Origin: Bordetella hinzii LMG 13501
GTDB taxonomy: Bacteria > Pseudomonadota > Gammaproteobacteria > Burkholderiales > Burkholderiaceae_B
Assembly (NCBI RefSeq): GCF_001548475.1
Contig: NZ_LRUJ01000024.1
Span: 1 to 64,000 of the forward strand
Length of the DNA stretch: 64,000 nt
Direction of reading: 5' to 3'
The position numbers were made by a program, and so were the translations under genes. Shown piece after piece: positions 26,086-35,348 of this stretch. The notes below the pieces were generated by a model, which saw only the letters and a list, made by a program, of their open reading frames with translations, made no database searches and was not told the origin of the DNA. How positions within the stretch are numbered: the first letter of the stretch is position 1; each line of letters begins with the position of its first letter.

Positions 26086-26556
26086 TCAGGCGCCGGGGCG
26101 GTACAGCCGCGAGATCTTGTCGAAGGCGGCTTGCAGTTCGCGCGTGCCGCCCTGGAAGACCACCGGGCGGCCCTGGCGCGTGACGACCACCAGGCGCTGC
26201 GAGAACAGCCAGGGCATGAACCTGGCGAATCGGATGTCTTCCCAGGCGACGTCGCGCCGCGTGAACCAGCTCTGGCGCAGGCCGCGCTCGTCGATGGTGG
26301 TGATCGACACCTGCATATGCCAGGACACCAGGGCCAGGCCCATGAAGCCCAGCCCGACGGCGGCGGCCAGCGGCATGTTGACGCGGCCCGGCGGCAGCCC
26401 GATGGCGCTGTTGAGCAGCTGCACGCCGATGATGGCCAGGATGATCCAGGCCAGGATGCGGACCCAGTCGGGCCAGGCCTGGCCATTGAGCGGCAGCGGA
26501 CCGATCTCCCGCAGGAGCGCGGCGCGCGCGTCGGGCGAGGGGGCGTTTGCGGTCAT
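26086..26556 (-). CDS. Membrane protein of unknown function, PH-like C-terminus
   Basis: A 156-residue protein I do not recognise by name. Two adjacent hydrophobic segments (about 28-48 and 58-78) are followed by a C-terminal stretch with the alternating pattern of bacterial PH-like domains (SITTIDERGLRQSWFTRRDVAWEDIRF...LVVVTRQGR). The start at 26556 is used. An upstream in-frame start would add 18 Pro/Gly-rich residues. It lies 31 bases after an HMG-CoA lyase gene on the same strand, so it may be cotranscribed. Confidence 0.65.
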   Translation of the reverse strand: MTANAPSPDARAALLREIGPLPLNGQAWPDWVRILAWIILAIIGVQLLNSAIGLPPGRVNMPLAAAVGLGFMGLALVSWHMQVSITTIDERGLRQSWFTRRDVAWEDIRFARFMPWLFSQRLVVVTRQGRPVVFQGGTRELQAAFDKISRLYRPGA

Positions 26557-26587
26557 GGCGGCCGGAAGACGACGCGGGCCGCCTGCC

Positions 26588-27496
26588 TCAGGGCTGGCGC
26601 TTGGCCGCAATGGCGTTGCCGGCGCGGCTGGAACCTTTGCGGTTCAGGTTGGCGGCCATCCATTGGCCGATGTCGACCACGGCATCGAAATCGATGCCGG
26701 TGTCGATATCCAGGCCGCGCAGCATGTAGAGCACGTCTTCGGTGGCCACGTTGCCGGTGGCGCCCTTGGCATAGGGGCAGCCGCCCAGGCCGGAGACCGA
26801 ACTGTGGAAAATCGCGATGCCCGTCTCCATGGCCGCCAGGATGTTGGCCAGCGCCTGGCCATAGGTGTCGTGGAAATGGCCGGACAGGCGGGAGGGGTCC
26901 ATGACGGCGCTGACCGCGTTCATGACTTCGCGCACGCGGCGCGGCGTGCCCACGCCTATGGTGTCGGCCACGTCGATTTCATCGCAGCCCAGGGCCTTGA
27001 AGCGGCGCGCCACGTCCACCACGCTGGAGATCGGCACTTCGCCTTGGTAGGGACAGCCCAGCGAACAGCTGATGCTGCCGCGCACGCGCACGCCGGCGGC
27101 GCGGGCCGCCTCGGCGACCGGTTCGAAACGGGCGATGGATTCGGCGATGGAGCAATTGATGTTCTTCTGCGAAAACGCTTCGCTGGCCGCGCCGAAGATG
27201 ACGATTTCGTCGGCCTTGGCGGCCAGCGCGCCTTCCAGGCCCTTGAGATTGGGCGTGAGGACGGAATAGATCGTGCCGGGGCGCCGCTCGATGCGCGCCA
27301 TCAGTTCGGCGCCGTCGGCCATCTGCGGCACCCATTTGGGCGAGACAAACGATGCCGCCTCGACATTGGGGAAGCCGGCCGCGCTCAGGCGATTGACCAG
27401 TTCGACCTTGATGTCGGTGGAGATGAAGTCTTTTTCGTTCTGTAGACCGTCGCGGGGGGAAACTTCGACAATCTTGACGCGGGTAGGCAAAGGCAT
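26588..27496 (-). CDS. mvaB: Hydroxymethylglutaryl-CoA lyase 1
   Basis: A 302-residue TIM-barrel lyase splitting HMG-CoA into acetoacetate and acetyl-CoA, the last step of leucine breakdown. Catalytic residues align with the human enzyme at a constant offset: Arg15, Asp16, Glu46, His207, His209, Cys240 (GLGGCPYAKGATGN) and Asn249. The sequence resembles the mitochondrial-type enzymes more than the second copy at 39438-40361. No other leucine-degradation gene is adjacent. The ATG at 27496 gives normal family length. Confidence 0.92.
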   Translation of the reverse strand: MPLPTRVKIVEVSPRDGLQNEKDFISTDIKVELVNRLSAAGFPNVEAASFVSPKWVPQMADGAELMARIERRPGTIYSVLTPNLKGLEGALAAKADEIVIFGAASEAFSQKNINCSIAESIARFEPVAEAARAAGVRVRGSISCSLGCPYQGEVPISSVVDVARRFKALGCDEIDVADTIGVGTPRRVREVMNAVSAVMDPSRLSGHFHDTYGQALANILAAMETGIAIFHSSVSGLGGCPYAKGATGNVATEDVLYMLRGLDIDTGIDFDAVVDIGQWMAANLNRKGSSRAGNAIAAKRQP

Positions 27497-27572
27497 GTCT
27501 GTTCCTGGTGGGATGGCGCTTGTTGCCCAAGTGTAGATCACCCATGCCCTGGCGGCGAAACGCGGGCGCCGG

Positions 27573-28682
27573 CTATTTGAGCCGCTGGTAGCGCCCGTCA
27601 TCCAGGCGCGCCACCCAACCCTCGATTTCGAGTTCGGTGAGCTGAGCGGCGAGCGTGGCGGCATCGATGCCGCTGCCGGCGGCCAGGGCATCGAGGTGCT
27701 GCGGGTCGTAGCCGAGCGCATCGAGCGCCGCGCTTTGCGGCGGCGCGGCCGGGGCCGCCGCGGGCGGCTGCGGCGGGCGTTGCGGCGAGCCGAGTTCGTC
27801 GGTGATGTCCTGCGCGGTCTCGACCAGTTTGGCGCCTTGGCGGATGAGCGCATGGCAGCCGCGCGACAGGGGCGAATGGATGGAGCCGGGGATGGCGAAC
27901 ACCTCGCGGCCGCCTTCGCCGGCCAGGCGCGCCGTGATGAGCGAGCCGCTTTGGCGGGCCGCTTCCACGACCAGCACGCCGCGCGACAGTCCCGCCACCA
28001 GTCGATTGCGCTGCGGAAAGTGATGGGCCTGGGCGCCCGTGCCCAGCGCGAACTCCGAGACCAGGGCGCCACCGGCCGCGATGGCATGGGCCAGCCGGCG
28101 GTTGCCGGCCGGATAGACCCGGTCCACGCCCGTGCCCAGGACCGCTACGGTGCCGCCGCCGCCGGGGCCGGCGGCCAGCGCGCCCTCGTGCGCGGCGGCG
28201 TCGATGCCCAGGGCCAGGCCGCTGGCCACGCACCAGCCATGGGCGGCCAGGTGGCGGGCAAAGGCGCGGGCGTTCTGCGTGCCCATGGGGGTGGCGTTGC
28301 GCGCGCCCACGACGGCCAGCGTCGGGCGGTTGAGCAGCTCGGGCCTGCCCTTGACGTAAAGCAGCACGGGCGGATCCGTGATGCTGAGCAGCGATTGCGG
28401 ATAGGCCGGATCGGCCAAGGTCAGGATGTAGTGATCGTCGTCCGCCACCCATTCGAGGCCGCGCTGGACGAGGGCCTGCACGTCGGGAGCGGGGCTGGCG
28501 GCCAGCTGGATGGCCAGGGGCTGGGGCAGCTGCCGGGCCAGGGCGCTCGCGCTTTGCGCATATAGCGCCTGGGGCAGGCCGAAGGCGCGCAGCAGGCCGC
28601 AGGCCGTGACCGGGCCCACGCCGGGTTCCAGCGACAGCCGCAGCCAGGCGGCGAGTTCTTCGGAGTCGTGTTGCAGGGGCAT
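27573..28682 (-). CDS. dprA: DNA-processing protein DprA
   Basis: A 369-residue DprA/Smf protein that loads RecA onto incoming single-stranded DNA in transformation. An N-terminal SAM-like region precedes the Rossmann domain, with VVGARNATPMGTQNAR, SGLALGIDAAAH, YPAGNRRLA and FPQRNRLVAGLSRGVLVVEA in order. A Pro/Ala linker and the C-terminal winged helix (LGYDPQHLDALAAGSGIDA...) follow. The start at 28682 is preferred over upstream in-frame sequence, which is Arg-rich and not family-like. In many betaproteobacteria dprA neighbours def-fmt. Here about 6.7 kb of other genes lie between them. Confidence 0.95.
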   Translation of the reverse strand: MPLQHDSEELAAWLRLSLEPGVGPVTACGLLRAFGLPQALYAQSASALARQLPQPLAIQLAASPAPDVQALVQRGLEWVADDDHYILTLADPAYPQSLLSITDPPVLLYVKGRPELLNRPTLAVVGARNATPMGTQNARAFARHLAAHGWCVASGLALGIDAAAHEGALAAGPGGGGTVAVLGTGVDRVYPAGNRRLAHAIAAGGALVSEFALGTGAQAHHFPQRNRLVAGLSRGVLVVEAARQSGSLITARLAGEGGREVFAIPGSIHSPLSRGCHALIRQGAKLVETAQDITDELGSPQRPPQPPAAAPAAPPQSAALDALGYDPQHLDALAAGSGIDAATLAAQLTELEIEGWVARLDDGRYQRLK

Positions 28683-28784
28683 GTCGGTATCGGGAGTGGC
28701 TTGCAGCCGCAAGCGTAGCAGGCAAGCGGGCCGCCGGGCGTGGCCGCCAGGTCGCACCTTGCACGGACGCCGGCAGGCCCGGCC

Positions 28785-29414
28785 TCAGGGCACGCGATGC
28801 TCGATGGCGTACTTGATGAGTTCGGCCTGGCCTTCGATGCCCAGTTTGCGCTTGAGGTTCTGGCGGTGGGTCTCCACCGTGCGCACCGAAAGATTGAGCG
28901 CTTGGGCGATCTGCTTGTTGGCCATCCCCAGCCCGATGTGGCGCAGGATCTCGCGCTCGCGCTGGGTGAGCAGGGAGGCCGGCGCGCAGCTCTGGGCCAG
29001 CTTCGTCGCCACGCGCGCGCTGAAATAGTTGCGTCCGGCGGACACGGCCTCGATGGCCGCGAGGATGTCTTCTGCCGGTTCGTCCTTGAGCAGATAGCCG
29101 CGCGCGCCGGCGCGCACGGCCTGCAGCATGTATTCGACGTTGTCGTGCATGGACAGGATGAGGACCGCGATCTGCGGGTAGCGCTCGTGCAGCAGCTTGG
29201 CCAGGTCCAGGCCGTCGATGCCCCGCATATAGAGGTCGAGCAGCACCAGGTCGGGCAGCTCATGGGGCGGGCAGCTGGCCAACAGGTCGAGGGCGGCCAG
29301 GGCATTGTCGGCCTCGCCGACGACGGTGAGCCAGGGGTGGGACTCCAGGTGCAGCTTCAGGCCGTCGCGCACAAGCGCGTGATCGTCGATCAGCAGGATA
29401 CGCGAAGGGGTCAT
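28785..29414 (-). CDS. NarL/LuxR-family response regulator
   Basis: A 209-residue response regulator. Receiver acid pocket Asp10/Asp11, phospho-acceptor Asp60 (LVLLDLYMRG) and the YLLKDEPAED lysine are present. The C-terminal LuxR helix-turn-helix (LTQREREILRHIGLGMANKQIAQALNLSVRTVETHRQNLKRKLGI) fills about 147-191. The start overlaps the upstream kinase gene as ATGA. It should accept phosphate from that kinase and, by position, activate the divergent cstA-ybdD genes. Confidence 0.93.
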   Translation of the reverse strand: MTPSRILLIDDHALVRDGLKLHLESHPWLTVVGEADNALAALDLLASCPPHELPDLVLLDLYMRGIDGLDLAKLLHERYPQIAVLILSMHDNVEYMLQAVRAGARGYLLKDEPAEDILAAIEAVSAGRNYFSARVATKLAQSCAPASLLTQREREILRHIGLGMANKQIAQALNLSVRTVETHRQNLKRKLGIEGQAELIKYAIEHRVP

Positions 29415-30802
29415 GCAAAGGCCTCCTTGGGGGCCGCGCGCGGCAGCCGGGCATGCAGCGTGGTGCCTTGCCGGCTGCTCTGGATGAAGAGCTCTCCGCC
29501 CAGGGCCGCCATGCGTTCGTTCATATTGTGCAGGCCGATGCCGTCGCGCGGATCGTCGCGCACGGCATGCAAGTCAAAGCCGCGGCCATCGTCATGGATG
29601 ATGAGTTCGGTCTGTCCGGCAGCGTAGCGCAGGCGCATCTCGACATGGTTGGCCTGCGCATGACGCAAGGCGTTGGCCAGCGCCTCCTGCGCCAGGCGGA
29701 AGAAGGCCGTGGCCTGGTTTTCGGGCAGCGGCTCGGGCACGCCCTCGACCCGCAGCCGCGCGTCCAGCGGGCCTTGCGGTGTTTCCCAGCGTTCGCGCGT
29801 GAGATGCTCCAGCGCGGCCGGCAGGCCCAGGTCGTCCAGCAGCGTGGGGCGCAGATTATGCGAGATGCGGCGCACTTCGCCCACGGCGCCGTTGAGCCGG
29901 CCCAGGGCGCCATCGAGCAGCGGATCGACGGTGCGCGCGGCATCGGCGGGGGCGTGCTTCAGGCGCGCGCGCGCCGCTTCGAGCTGCAGCTTGACGGACA
30001 CCAGCACCTGGCTCAGCCCGTCGTGCAGCTCGCGCGACAGGCGGGCGCGTTCGTCTTCCTGGCTGCGCACCACCTGGCGCGCCAGCAGGCGCAGCTTGGC
30101 ATCGGATTGGCGGTGGTCGCTGATGTTCAGCGCCAGGCCGCAGACGGCCACGAACACCAGGCAAAGGGCCGAAATGCCGCCCACCCAGCGGATCATTTCG
30201 CTGATGCTGCTTTGCACCGCCTCGTCGACCTGGGCCAGCGTCTGCTGCACATCGTCGATATAGATGCCGGTGCCTATCATCCAGCCCCAGGGTTGGATTT
30301 CCATCACATAGCCCAGCTTGCGCACGGTCTCATGCACGGACGGCTTTTCCCATAGATAGCGGATGGGGCTGCCGGCCGCGCCGCCGGCGCGGGCGGCGGC
30401 CAGCAAGTCCTGGATGACCCAGTTGCCGTCGCGGTCGCGCATGTCGTGCAGGTTGCGCCCGACCAGCTCCGGCTGGCGGGGGTGCATCAAGCTCACGCCT
30501 TGCAGGCTGTAGACAAAGAAATAGCCGTCACGGTCGAACTCCATCTTGGACAGCGTGTCCAGGGCGCGGGCGCGCGCCTCGGGCGTATCCGGCCCGTGCA
30601 GCAGCGGGGCGATGGCGCTGTAGGCCAGCCGCACGTAGTGGCGCAGCTCGGTTTCCTTGGTGTCTATCCAGGCCGCGCGCAGCACCTCTTTCTGGTGCCG
30701 CGCGAGCTCCAGCGTCTGCATGGTGATGCCCAGCGCGATGGCGCTCACGGCCACCAGCAGGGGAACGACCGCCAGCAGCAGGATCTTGGATCGGAGTTTC
30801 AT
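29411..30802 (-). CDS. Cache-domain sensor histidine kinase (HisKA_3 type)
   Basis: A 463-residue membrane kinase. Transmembrane segment at about 7-28, periplasmic Cache domain at about 40-190 (EFDRDGYFFVYSLQGVSLMHP, GWMIGTGIYIDDV), second membrane segment at about 205-227, then the dimerisation helix with phospho-His260 (RLSRELHDGLSQ) and an ATPase domain with QEALANALRHA and HDDGRGFD...GIGLHNMNERM. Cache domains of this kind often sense small carboxylates. Given the divergent pyruvate transporter gene, pyruvate or a related acid is the likely signal. Confidence 0.92.
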   Translation of the reverse strand: MKLRSKILLLAVVPLLVAVSAIALGITMQTLELARHQKEVLRAAWIDTKETELRHYVRLAYSAIAPLLHGPDTPEARARALDTLSKMEFDRDGYFFVYSLQGVSLMHPRQPELVGRNLHDMRDRDGNWVIQDLLAAARAGGAAGSPIRYLWEKPSVHETVRKLGYVMEIQPWGWMIGTGIYIDDVQQTLAQVDEAVQSSISEMIRWVGGISALCLVFVAVCGLALNISDHRQSDAKLRLLARQVVRSQEDERARLSRELHDGLSQVLVSVKLQLEAARARLKHAPADAARTVDPLLDGALGRLNGAVGEVRRISHNLRPTLLDDLGLPAALEHLTRERWETPQGPLDARLRVEGVPEPLPENQATAFFRLAQEALANALRHAQANHVEMRLRYAAGQTELIIHDDGRGFDLHAVRDDPRDGIGLHNMNERMAALGGELFIQSSRQGTTLHARLPRAAPKEAFA

Positions 30803-30883
30803 GGGGCGGGTCGGGGATTGATTTTTCAGGCATTTTCGCCGAAATTGGGGAAACGCTTCGGGAGGTGCTGTGTCCCCGCGCTA

Positions 30884-30912
30884 CGTAGTAATACTTAACC
30901 GGACTGCGTAGT
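30884..30912. promoter_or_regulatory. Repeated CGTAGT in the kinase/cstA intergenic region
   Basis: CGTAGT occurs at 30884-30889 (inside CTACGTAGTAATACT) and again at 30907-30912, 23 bases apart in the same direction, in the 260-base divergent gap. NarL-type regulators commonly bind short repeated elements, so this is a candidate site for the adjacent response regulator. The rest of the gap contains GCAGGAGGAG, a strong ribosome site, just before cstA. Confidence 0.4.
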
Positions 30913-31062
30913 GGCGCGCTTGTTTGCCGTGCCGCGAATGGAAATACTATTGGCCGCCCGAATCGGGTGGGCGGCCTATCGGCCGCTCCATGACAACACA
31001 GCAGGCAAGGCAGACCCGCCTCACGGATCGACAGATCGCGATCAGCCTGCAGGAGGAGCTCT

Positions 31063-33150
31063 ATGCATACCAGCAAGGGACTGGGCCAGCATTTGGTCTG
31101 GGTGGCCGTGGCGATACTGGGCGCGTTCGCGCTCGGCACCGTCGCCCTGGCCCGTGGCGAAACCGTCAACGCGCTTTGGGTGGTCATCGCCGCCGTCTGC
31201 GTCTACCTGATCGCCTATCGCTATTACAGCCGTTTCATCGCCGACAAGGTGTTCCAGCTCGACGGCACGCGGATGACGCCGGCCTGGAAGTACAACGACG
31301 GCCTGGACTACGTGCCCACGAACAAGCATGTGCTGTTCGGCCACCACTTTGCCGCCATCGCCGGCGCCGGCCCCCTGGTCGGACCCGTGCTGGCCGCGCA
31401 GATGGGTTACCTGCCCGGCATGCTGTGGATCCTGGCCGGCGTGGTCTTCGCCGGCGCGGTGCAGGATTTCACCATCCTGTTCATTTCCACGCGCCGCGAC
31501 GGCCGTTCGCTGGGTGAATTGGTCAGGGAAGAGCTGGGCACCATCCCGGGCGTGATCGCGCTGTTCGGCGCCTTCATGATCATGGTCATCATCCTGGCGG
31601 TGCTGGCCCTCATCGTGGTCAAGGCCCTGACGCACTCGCCCTGGGGCACCTTCACCGTCGCCGCCACCGTGCCCATCGCCATCTTCATGGGGATCTACCT
31701 GCGCTATATCCGGCCTGGCCGCATCGGCGAGATTTCCGTCATCGGCTTCGTGCTGCTCATGGCCGCCATCGTCTTCGGCCAGAACGTCGCCGAGAGCCCG
31801 ACCTGGGCGCCGCACTTCGATTTCGACGGCGTGGGCCTGACCTGGGTGCTGATCGGCTACGGTTTCGTCGCCGCCGTGCTGCCCGTGTGGCTGCTGCTCG
31901 CCCCGCGTGACTACCTCTCGACTTTCCTGAAGATCGGCACCATCGTCGGCCTGGCCATCGGCATCCTGTTCGTGGCCCCGGAGCTGAAGATGCCGGCGCT
32001 GACGAAGTTCGTCGATGGCACCGGCCCGGTGTGGTCGGGCAATCTCTTCCCCTTCCTCTTCATCACCATCGCCTGCGGCGCGGTATCGGGCTTTCATGCG
32101 CTCATCTCCTCGGGCACCACGCCCAAGCTGATCGAGAACGAGACCCAGGCCCGCTATATCGGCTACGGCGGCATGCTGATGGAGTCCTTCGTGGCCATCA
32201 TGGCCCTGGTCGCCGCCTGCGTGATCGAGCCGGGCATCTACTACGCCATGAACAGCCCGGCCGCCGTGATCGGCACCACGCCGGACCAGGTGGCCCAGGT
32301 CGTCTCCAGCTGGGGCTTCGTGATCACGCCTGCAGACCTGGTGCAGACGGCCAAGGACGTCGGCGAAAGCACCATCATCTCGCGCGCCGGCGGCGCGCCC
32401 ACGCTGGCCGTGGGCATGGCGCACATCCTGCACCAGGCGCTGGGCGGCCCGTCCATGATGGCCTTCTGGTATCACTTCGCCATCCTCTTCGAGGCCCTGT
32501 TCATCCTGACGGCCGTGGATGCCGGCACCCGCGCGGGCCGCTTCATGCTGCAGGATCTGCTGGGCACCTTCGTGCCCTCGCTCAAGCGCACCGAGTCCCT
32601 GCCGGCCAACCTGATCGCCACCGGCCTGTGCGTGGCGGCCTGGGGCTACTTCCTGCACCAGGGCGTGGTCGACCCGCTGGGCGGCATCAATACGCTGTGG
32701 CCGCTGTTCGGCATCGCCAACCAGATGCTGGCCGCGGTGGCGCTGATGCTGGGCACCGTGGTGCTGTTCAAGATGAAGCGCGACCGCTACGCCTGGGTCA
32801 CCATCCTGCCGACCATCTGGCTGCTGGCCTGCACGCTGACCGCCGGCTGGCTGAAGATCTTCGATACGGACCCCAAGGTGAGCTTCCTGGCGCATGCCTC
32901 CCGGTATAACGCCGCCATCGCCGAAGGCAAGGTCCTGGCGCCGGCCAAGTCCCTGCAGGAGATGGGCCGCGTGGTCCTGAACGACTACATCAACGCCGGC
33001 CTGTGCGCCATCTTCATGCTGGTGGTGCTCAGCGTGGTGGTCTTTGGCATCCGCTCGGTGATCCGCGCGCGCGCCAGCAACAAGCCCACCGCCCAGGAAA
33101 CGCCGTATCAACCCATGCCCGCCACGCCCGCCGCGGCGAGCACGCACTGA
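31063..33150 (+). CDS. cstA: CstA-family pyruvate transporter
   Basis: A 695-residue inner-membrane protein with many transmembrane segments, full length for the CstA/BtsT family. The N-terminal RYYSRFIADKVFQLDGTRMTPAWKYNDGLDYVPTNKHVLFGHHFAAIAGAGPLVGP is diagnostic, and FHALISSGTTPKLIENE is present in the middle. CstA and BtsT take up pyruvate with protons, and older literature linked CstA to peptides. A strong ribosome site (GGAGGAG) precedes the ATG. Divergent from the two-component system and followed 13 bases later by its small partner gene. Confidence 0.95.
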   Translation: MHTSKGLGQHLVWVAVAILGAFALGTVALARGETVNALWVVIAAVCVYLIAYRYYSRFIADKVFQLDGTRMTPAWKYNDGLDYVPTNKHVLFGHHFAAIAGAGPLVGPVLAAQMGYLPGMLWILAGVVFAGAVQDFTILFISTRRDGRSLGELVREELGTIPGVIALFGAFMIMVIILAVLALIVVKALTHSPWGTFTVAATVPIAIFMGIYLRYIRPGRIGEISVIGFVLLMAAIVFGQNVAESPTWAPHFDFDGVGLTWVLIGYGFVAAVLPVWLLLAPRDYLSTFLKIGTIVGLAIGILFVAPELKMPALTKFVDGTGPVWSGNLFPFLFITIACGAVSGFHALISSGTTPKLIENETQARYIGYGGMLMESFVAIMALVAACVIEPGIYYAMNSPAAVIGTTPDQVAQVVSSWGFVITPADLVQTAKDVGESTIISRAGGAPTLAVGMAHILHQALGGPSMMAFWYHFAILFEALFILTAVDAGTRAGRFMLQDLLGTFVPSLKRTESLPANLIATGLCVAAWGYFLHQGVVDPLGGINTLWPLFGIANQMLAAVALMLGTVVLFKMKRDRYAWVTILPTIWLLACTLTAGWLKIFDTDPKVSFLAHASRYNAAIAEGKVLAPAKSLQEMGRVVLNDYINAGLCAIFMLVVLSVVVFGIRSVIRARASNKPTAQETPYQPMPATPAAASTH

Positions 33151-33163
33151 CAGGGAGGCGCAT

Positions 33164-33376
33164 ATGCTATTTGCCAACATGGGCCAGGCGGCCAGCACCG
33201 CTGGCCGCTACCTGGGCCAGACGCTGCGTTTGATGGTCGGCATGCCCGACTACCAGAACTATGTCGACCATATGCGCCGCACGCACCCCGACCAGGAGCC
33301 GATGAGCTACGAGGCTTTCTTCCGCGAGCGGCAAAGCGCCCGCTACGGCGGCGGCAAGCGCATCGCCTGCTGCTGA
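33164..33376 (+). CDS. ybdD: YbdD/YjiX family small protein
   Basis: A 70-residue protein of the YbdD/YjiX (DUF466) family: an N-terminal amphipathic stretch, then MVGMPDYQNYVDHMRRTHPDQEPMSYEAFFRERQ and a tail ending in two cysteines. It is almost always encoded directly after CstA/BtsT genes and is required for pyruvate uptake in studied cases. The 13-base spacing and preceding GGGAGG site show cotranslation with cstA. Confidence 0.92.
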   Translation: MLFANMGQAASTAGRYLGQTLRLMVGMPDYQNYVDHMRRTHPDQEPMSYEAFFRERQSARYGGGKRIACC

Positions 33377-33401
33377 GCGGCTCCGGCGCCAGGACGGCCG
33401 G

Positions 33402-33896
33402 TCACCCCCGTGGTGCCGGCTTGCCTGGCGCTTTCACTTTGCGCATCACGATGTGCGAACAGATTTCGCGCACGCCGTGCACGCGGTTGAGCTTATCGAC
33501 GACGAAGCCCGAGAACGCCTCCAGGTCCGCCGTGCGTACCTGCAGGATGTAGTTGCTGGCGCCGCTCACGATGCTGGCCTCGTGCACCTCGGGCCAATCG
33601 GCAAGGCGGGCCACGAAGGCCTCATGCCAGCCTGGCTGAGACTGATCCAGGCTGACGTGGACGATGGCTTCGAAGGGCAGGCCCGTGCGCGCCGGATCCA
33701 CGATGGCTTGATAGCCCAGGATGACCCCGCTGTCCTCCAGGGCGCGCAGCCGCCGCAAACAGGCCGACGGCGACAGGGCCACTCGCTCGGCCAGCTGCTG
33801 ATTACTCAACCGTCCCTCTTTCTGCAGCAGGGCCAGCATCTTGAGGTCTATCGTATCCAAGGTCATTTTTCGAAGATCTTGCGATTTTTTCTCCAT
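33402..33896 (-). CDS. Lrp/AsnC-family regulator (KynR-like)
   Basis: A 164-residue Lrp-family regulator with an N-terminal helix-turn-helix (IDLKMLALLQKEGRLSNQQLAERVALSPSACLRRLRALEDSG, about 16-58) and a C-terminal RAM ligand domain. A second in-frame methionine at residue 11 (MTLDTIDLK) fits the usual family start and may be the real one (33866). It is divergent from kynU, so by analogy with KynR it may respond to kynurenine. The 107-base gap contains TGCAAAT and ATTTTGCA in inverted order (about 33912 and 33938), a possible site. Confidence 0.85.
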   Translation of the reverse strand: MEKKSQDLRKMTLDTIDLKMLALLQKEGRLSNQQLAERVALSPSACLRRLRALEDSGVILGYQAIVDPARTGLPFEAIVHVSLDQSQPGWHEAFVARLADWPEVHEASIVSGASNYILQVRTADLEAFSGFVVDKLNRVHGVREICSHIVMRKVKAPGKPAPRG

Positions 33897-34003
33897 CGCT
33901 TCGCATAATCCTGCAAATATGCGGCGCTGTCATGGGGATTTTGCAATGCAGGCCGCGAGGGCCGCTGCTAGTATGAAGCCCTCCTGCTTATCGTTCCGAC
34001 AAC

Positions 34004-35242
34004 ATGCACACCCGTGACGAATGCGTGGCCGCAGACCAGGCCGATGTCCTCGCACCCCTGAAGGCGCAGTTTGCGCTGCCGCCCGGGGTGCTGTATCTCG
34101 ACGGCAATTCCCTGGGCGCCAAGCCGCGCGCGGCCGATGCGCGCGCGCAGGCCGTGGTGGGCGAGCAATGGGGCCAGGGGCTGATCCGCAGCTGGAATAG
34201 CGCCGGATGGTTCGACTTGCCCGCTCGGCTGGGCGCCAAGCTGGCCCCGCTTCTGGGCGTGCCCGGCCAGGAGGTGGTGGTCACCGACAGCACCTCGCTC
34301 AATCTGTTCAAGGTGCTGGCAGCGGCCTTGCGCCTCCAGGGGGCGCGGCGCGTCATCGTTTCCGAGCGCGACAACTTTCCCACCGATCTCTACATGATCG
34401 AAGGGATGATGGATTTCCTGGACCGCGGGTATGAGCTGCGCCTGATCGATGAGCAGCTGTCGCTGGCCGACGCGCTGGATGACCAGGTGGCCGCGGTCGT
34501 GCTCTCGCATGTCAATTACCGCAGCGGGGCGATGTACGACATGGCGGCCGTGTCGGCGCAGGCGCATGCGCATGGCGCCCTCATCATCTGGGACCTGGCT
34601 CACGCGGCGGGCGCCGTGCCGCTGGCCTTGGCGGACGATGGCGCGGACTTCGCGGTGGGCTGCACCTATAAATACCTTAACGGCGGGCCGGGCTCGCCCG
34701 CCTTTCTGTGGGTGGCGCCGCGTCACCAGAACGCCTTCTGGCAGCCCTTGTCCGGCTGGTGGAGCCACAAGCAGCCCTTCGCCATGTCGGACCGCTATGA
34801 GCCGGCCGAGGGCATACGCCGCTATCTCTGCGGCACCCAGCCCGTCACCTCGCTGGCGCTGGTCGAATGCGGCCTGGACATCGCCGCGCAGGCCGATATG
34901 GCCGAGGTCCGGCGCAAGTCCCTGGCGCTGGGCGATCTGTTCATCGACCTGGTGCGCACGCGCTGTGCCGCGCACCCGCTCACGCTCATCACGCCTCGGG
35001 CGCATGCCCGGCGCGGCAGCCACGTGAGCTTTCGCCATCCCGAGGGCTATGCCGTCATGCAGGCGCTGATCGCGCGCGGCGTGATCGGCGACTATCGCGA
35101 GCCCGAGGTGCTGCGTTTCGGGCTGACGCCGCTTTATCTGGGCTATGCCGACGTCTGGGACGCGGTGGAGATCCTGCGCGAGGTGCTGGATTCACGCGCC
35201 TGGGACCAGCCGGCGTTTCGCGAGCGGGCGGCGGTGACCTGA
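34004..35242 (+). CDS. kynU: Kynureninase
   Basis: A 412-residue PLP enzyme that splits kynurenine into anthranilate and alanine in tryptophan catabolism. The PLP lysine is Lys223 in [28 protein letters not shown] (30-41), [11 protein letters not shown] and [12 protein letters not shown] are family hallmarks. It is usually grouped with kynA and kynB, but neither is next to it here. Instead a 106-base A+T-rich gap leads to def. The pathway's other genes must lie elsewhere. Confidence 0.95.
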   Translation: MHTRDECVAADQADVLAPLKAQFALPPGVLYLDGNSLGAKPRAADARAQAVVGEQWGQGLIRSWNSAGWFDLPARLGAKLAPLLGVPGQEVVVTDSTSLNLFKVLAAALRLQGARRVIVSERDNFPTDLYMIEGMMDFLDRGYELRLIDEQLSLADALDDQVAAVVLSHVNYRSGAMYDMAAVSAQAHAHGALIIWDLAHAAGAVPLALADDGADFAVGCTYKYLNGGPGSPAFLWVAPRHQNAFWQPLSGWWSHKQPFAMSDRYEPAEGIRRYLCGTQPVTSLALVECGLDIAAQADMAEVRRKSLALGDLFIDLVRTRCAAHPLTLITPRAHARRGSHVSFRHPEGYAVMQALIARGVIGDYREPEVLRFGLTPLYLGYADVWDAVEILREVLDSRAWDQPAFRERAAVT

Positions 35243-35348
35243 GCGGCGCAGCCCTATACCCGTATTAGCTGAAAACTATTAGAAATCCCGTATCTGATGA
35301 ACTATCATATGGGTCTACGCCCTATTGTTCCGTAATTCCGACTTTTCC

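Noticed and set aside
27573-28682. DNA uptake sequences associated with dprA
   Set aside because: I found no short word repeated often enough around dprA or elsewhere in the window to suggest an uptake signal.
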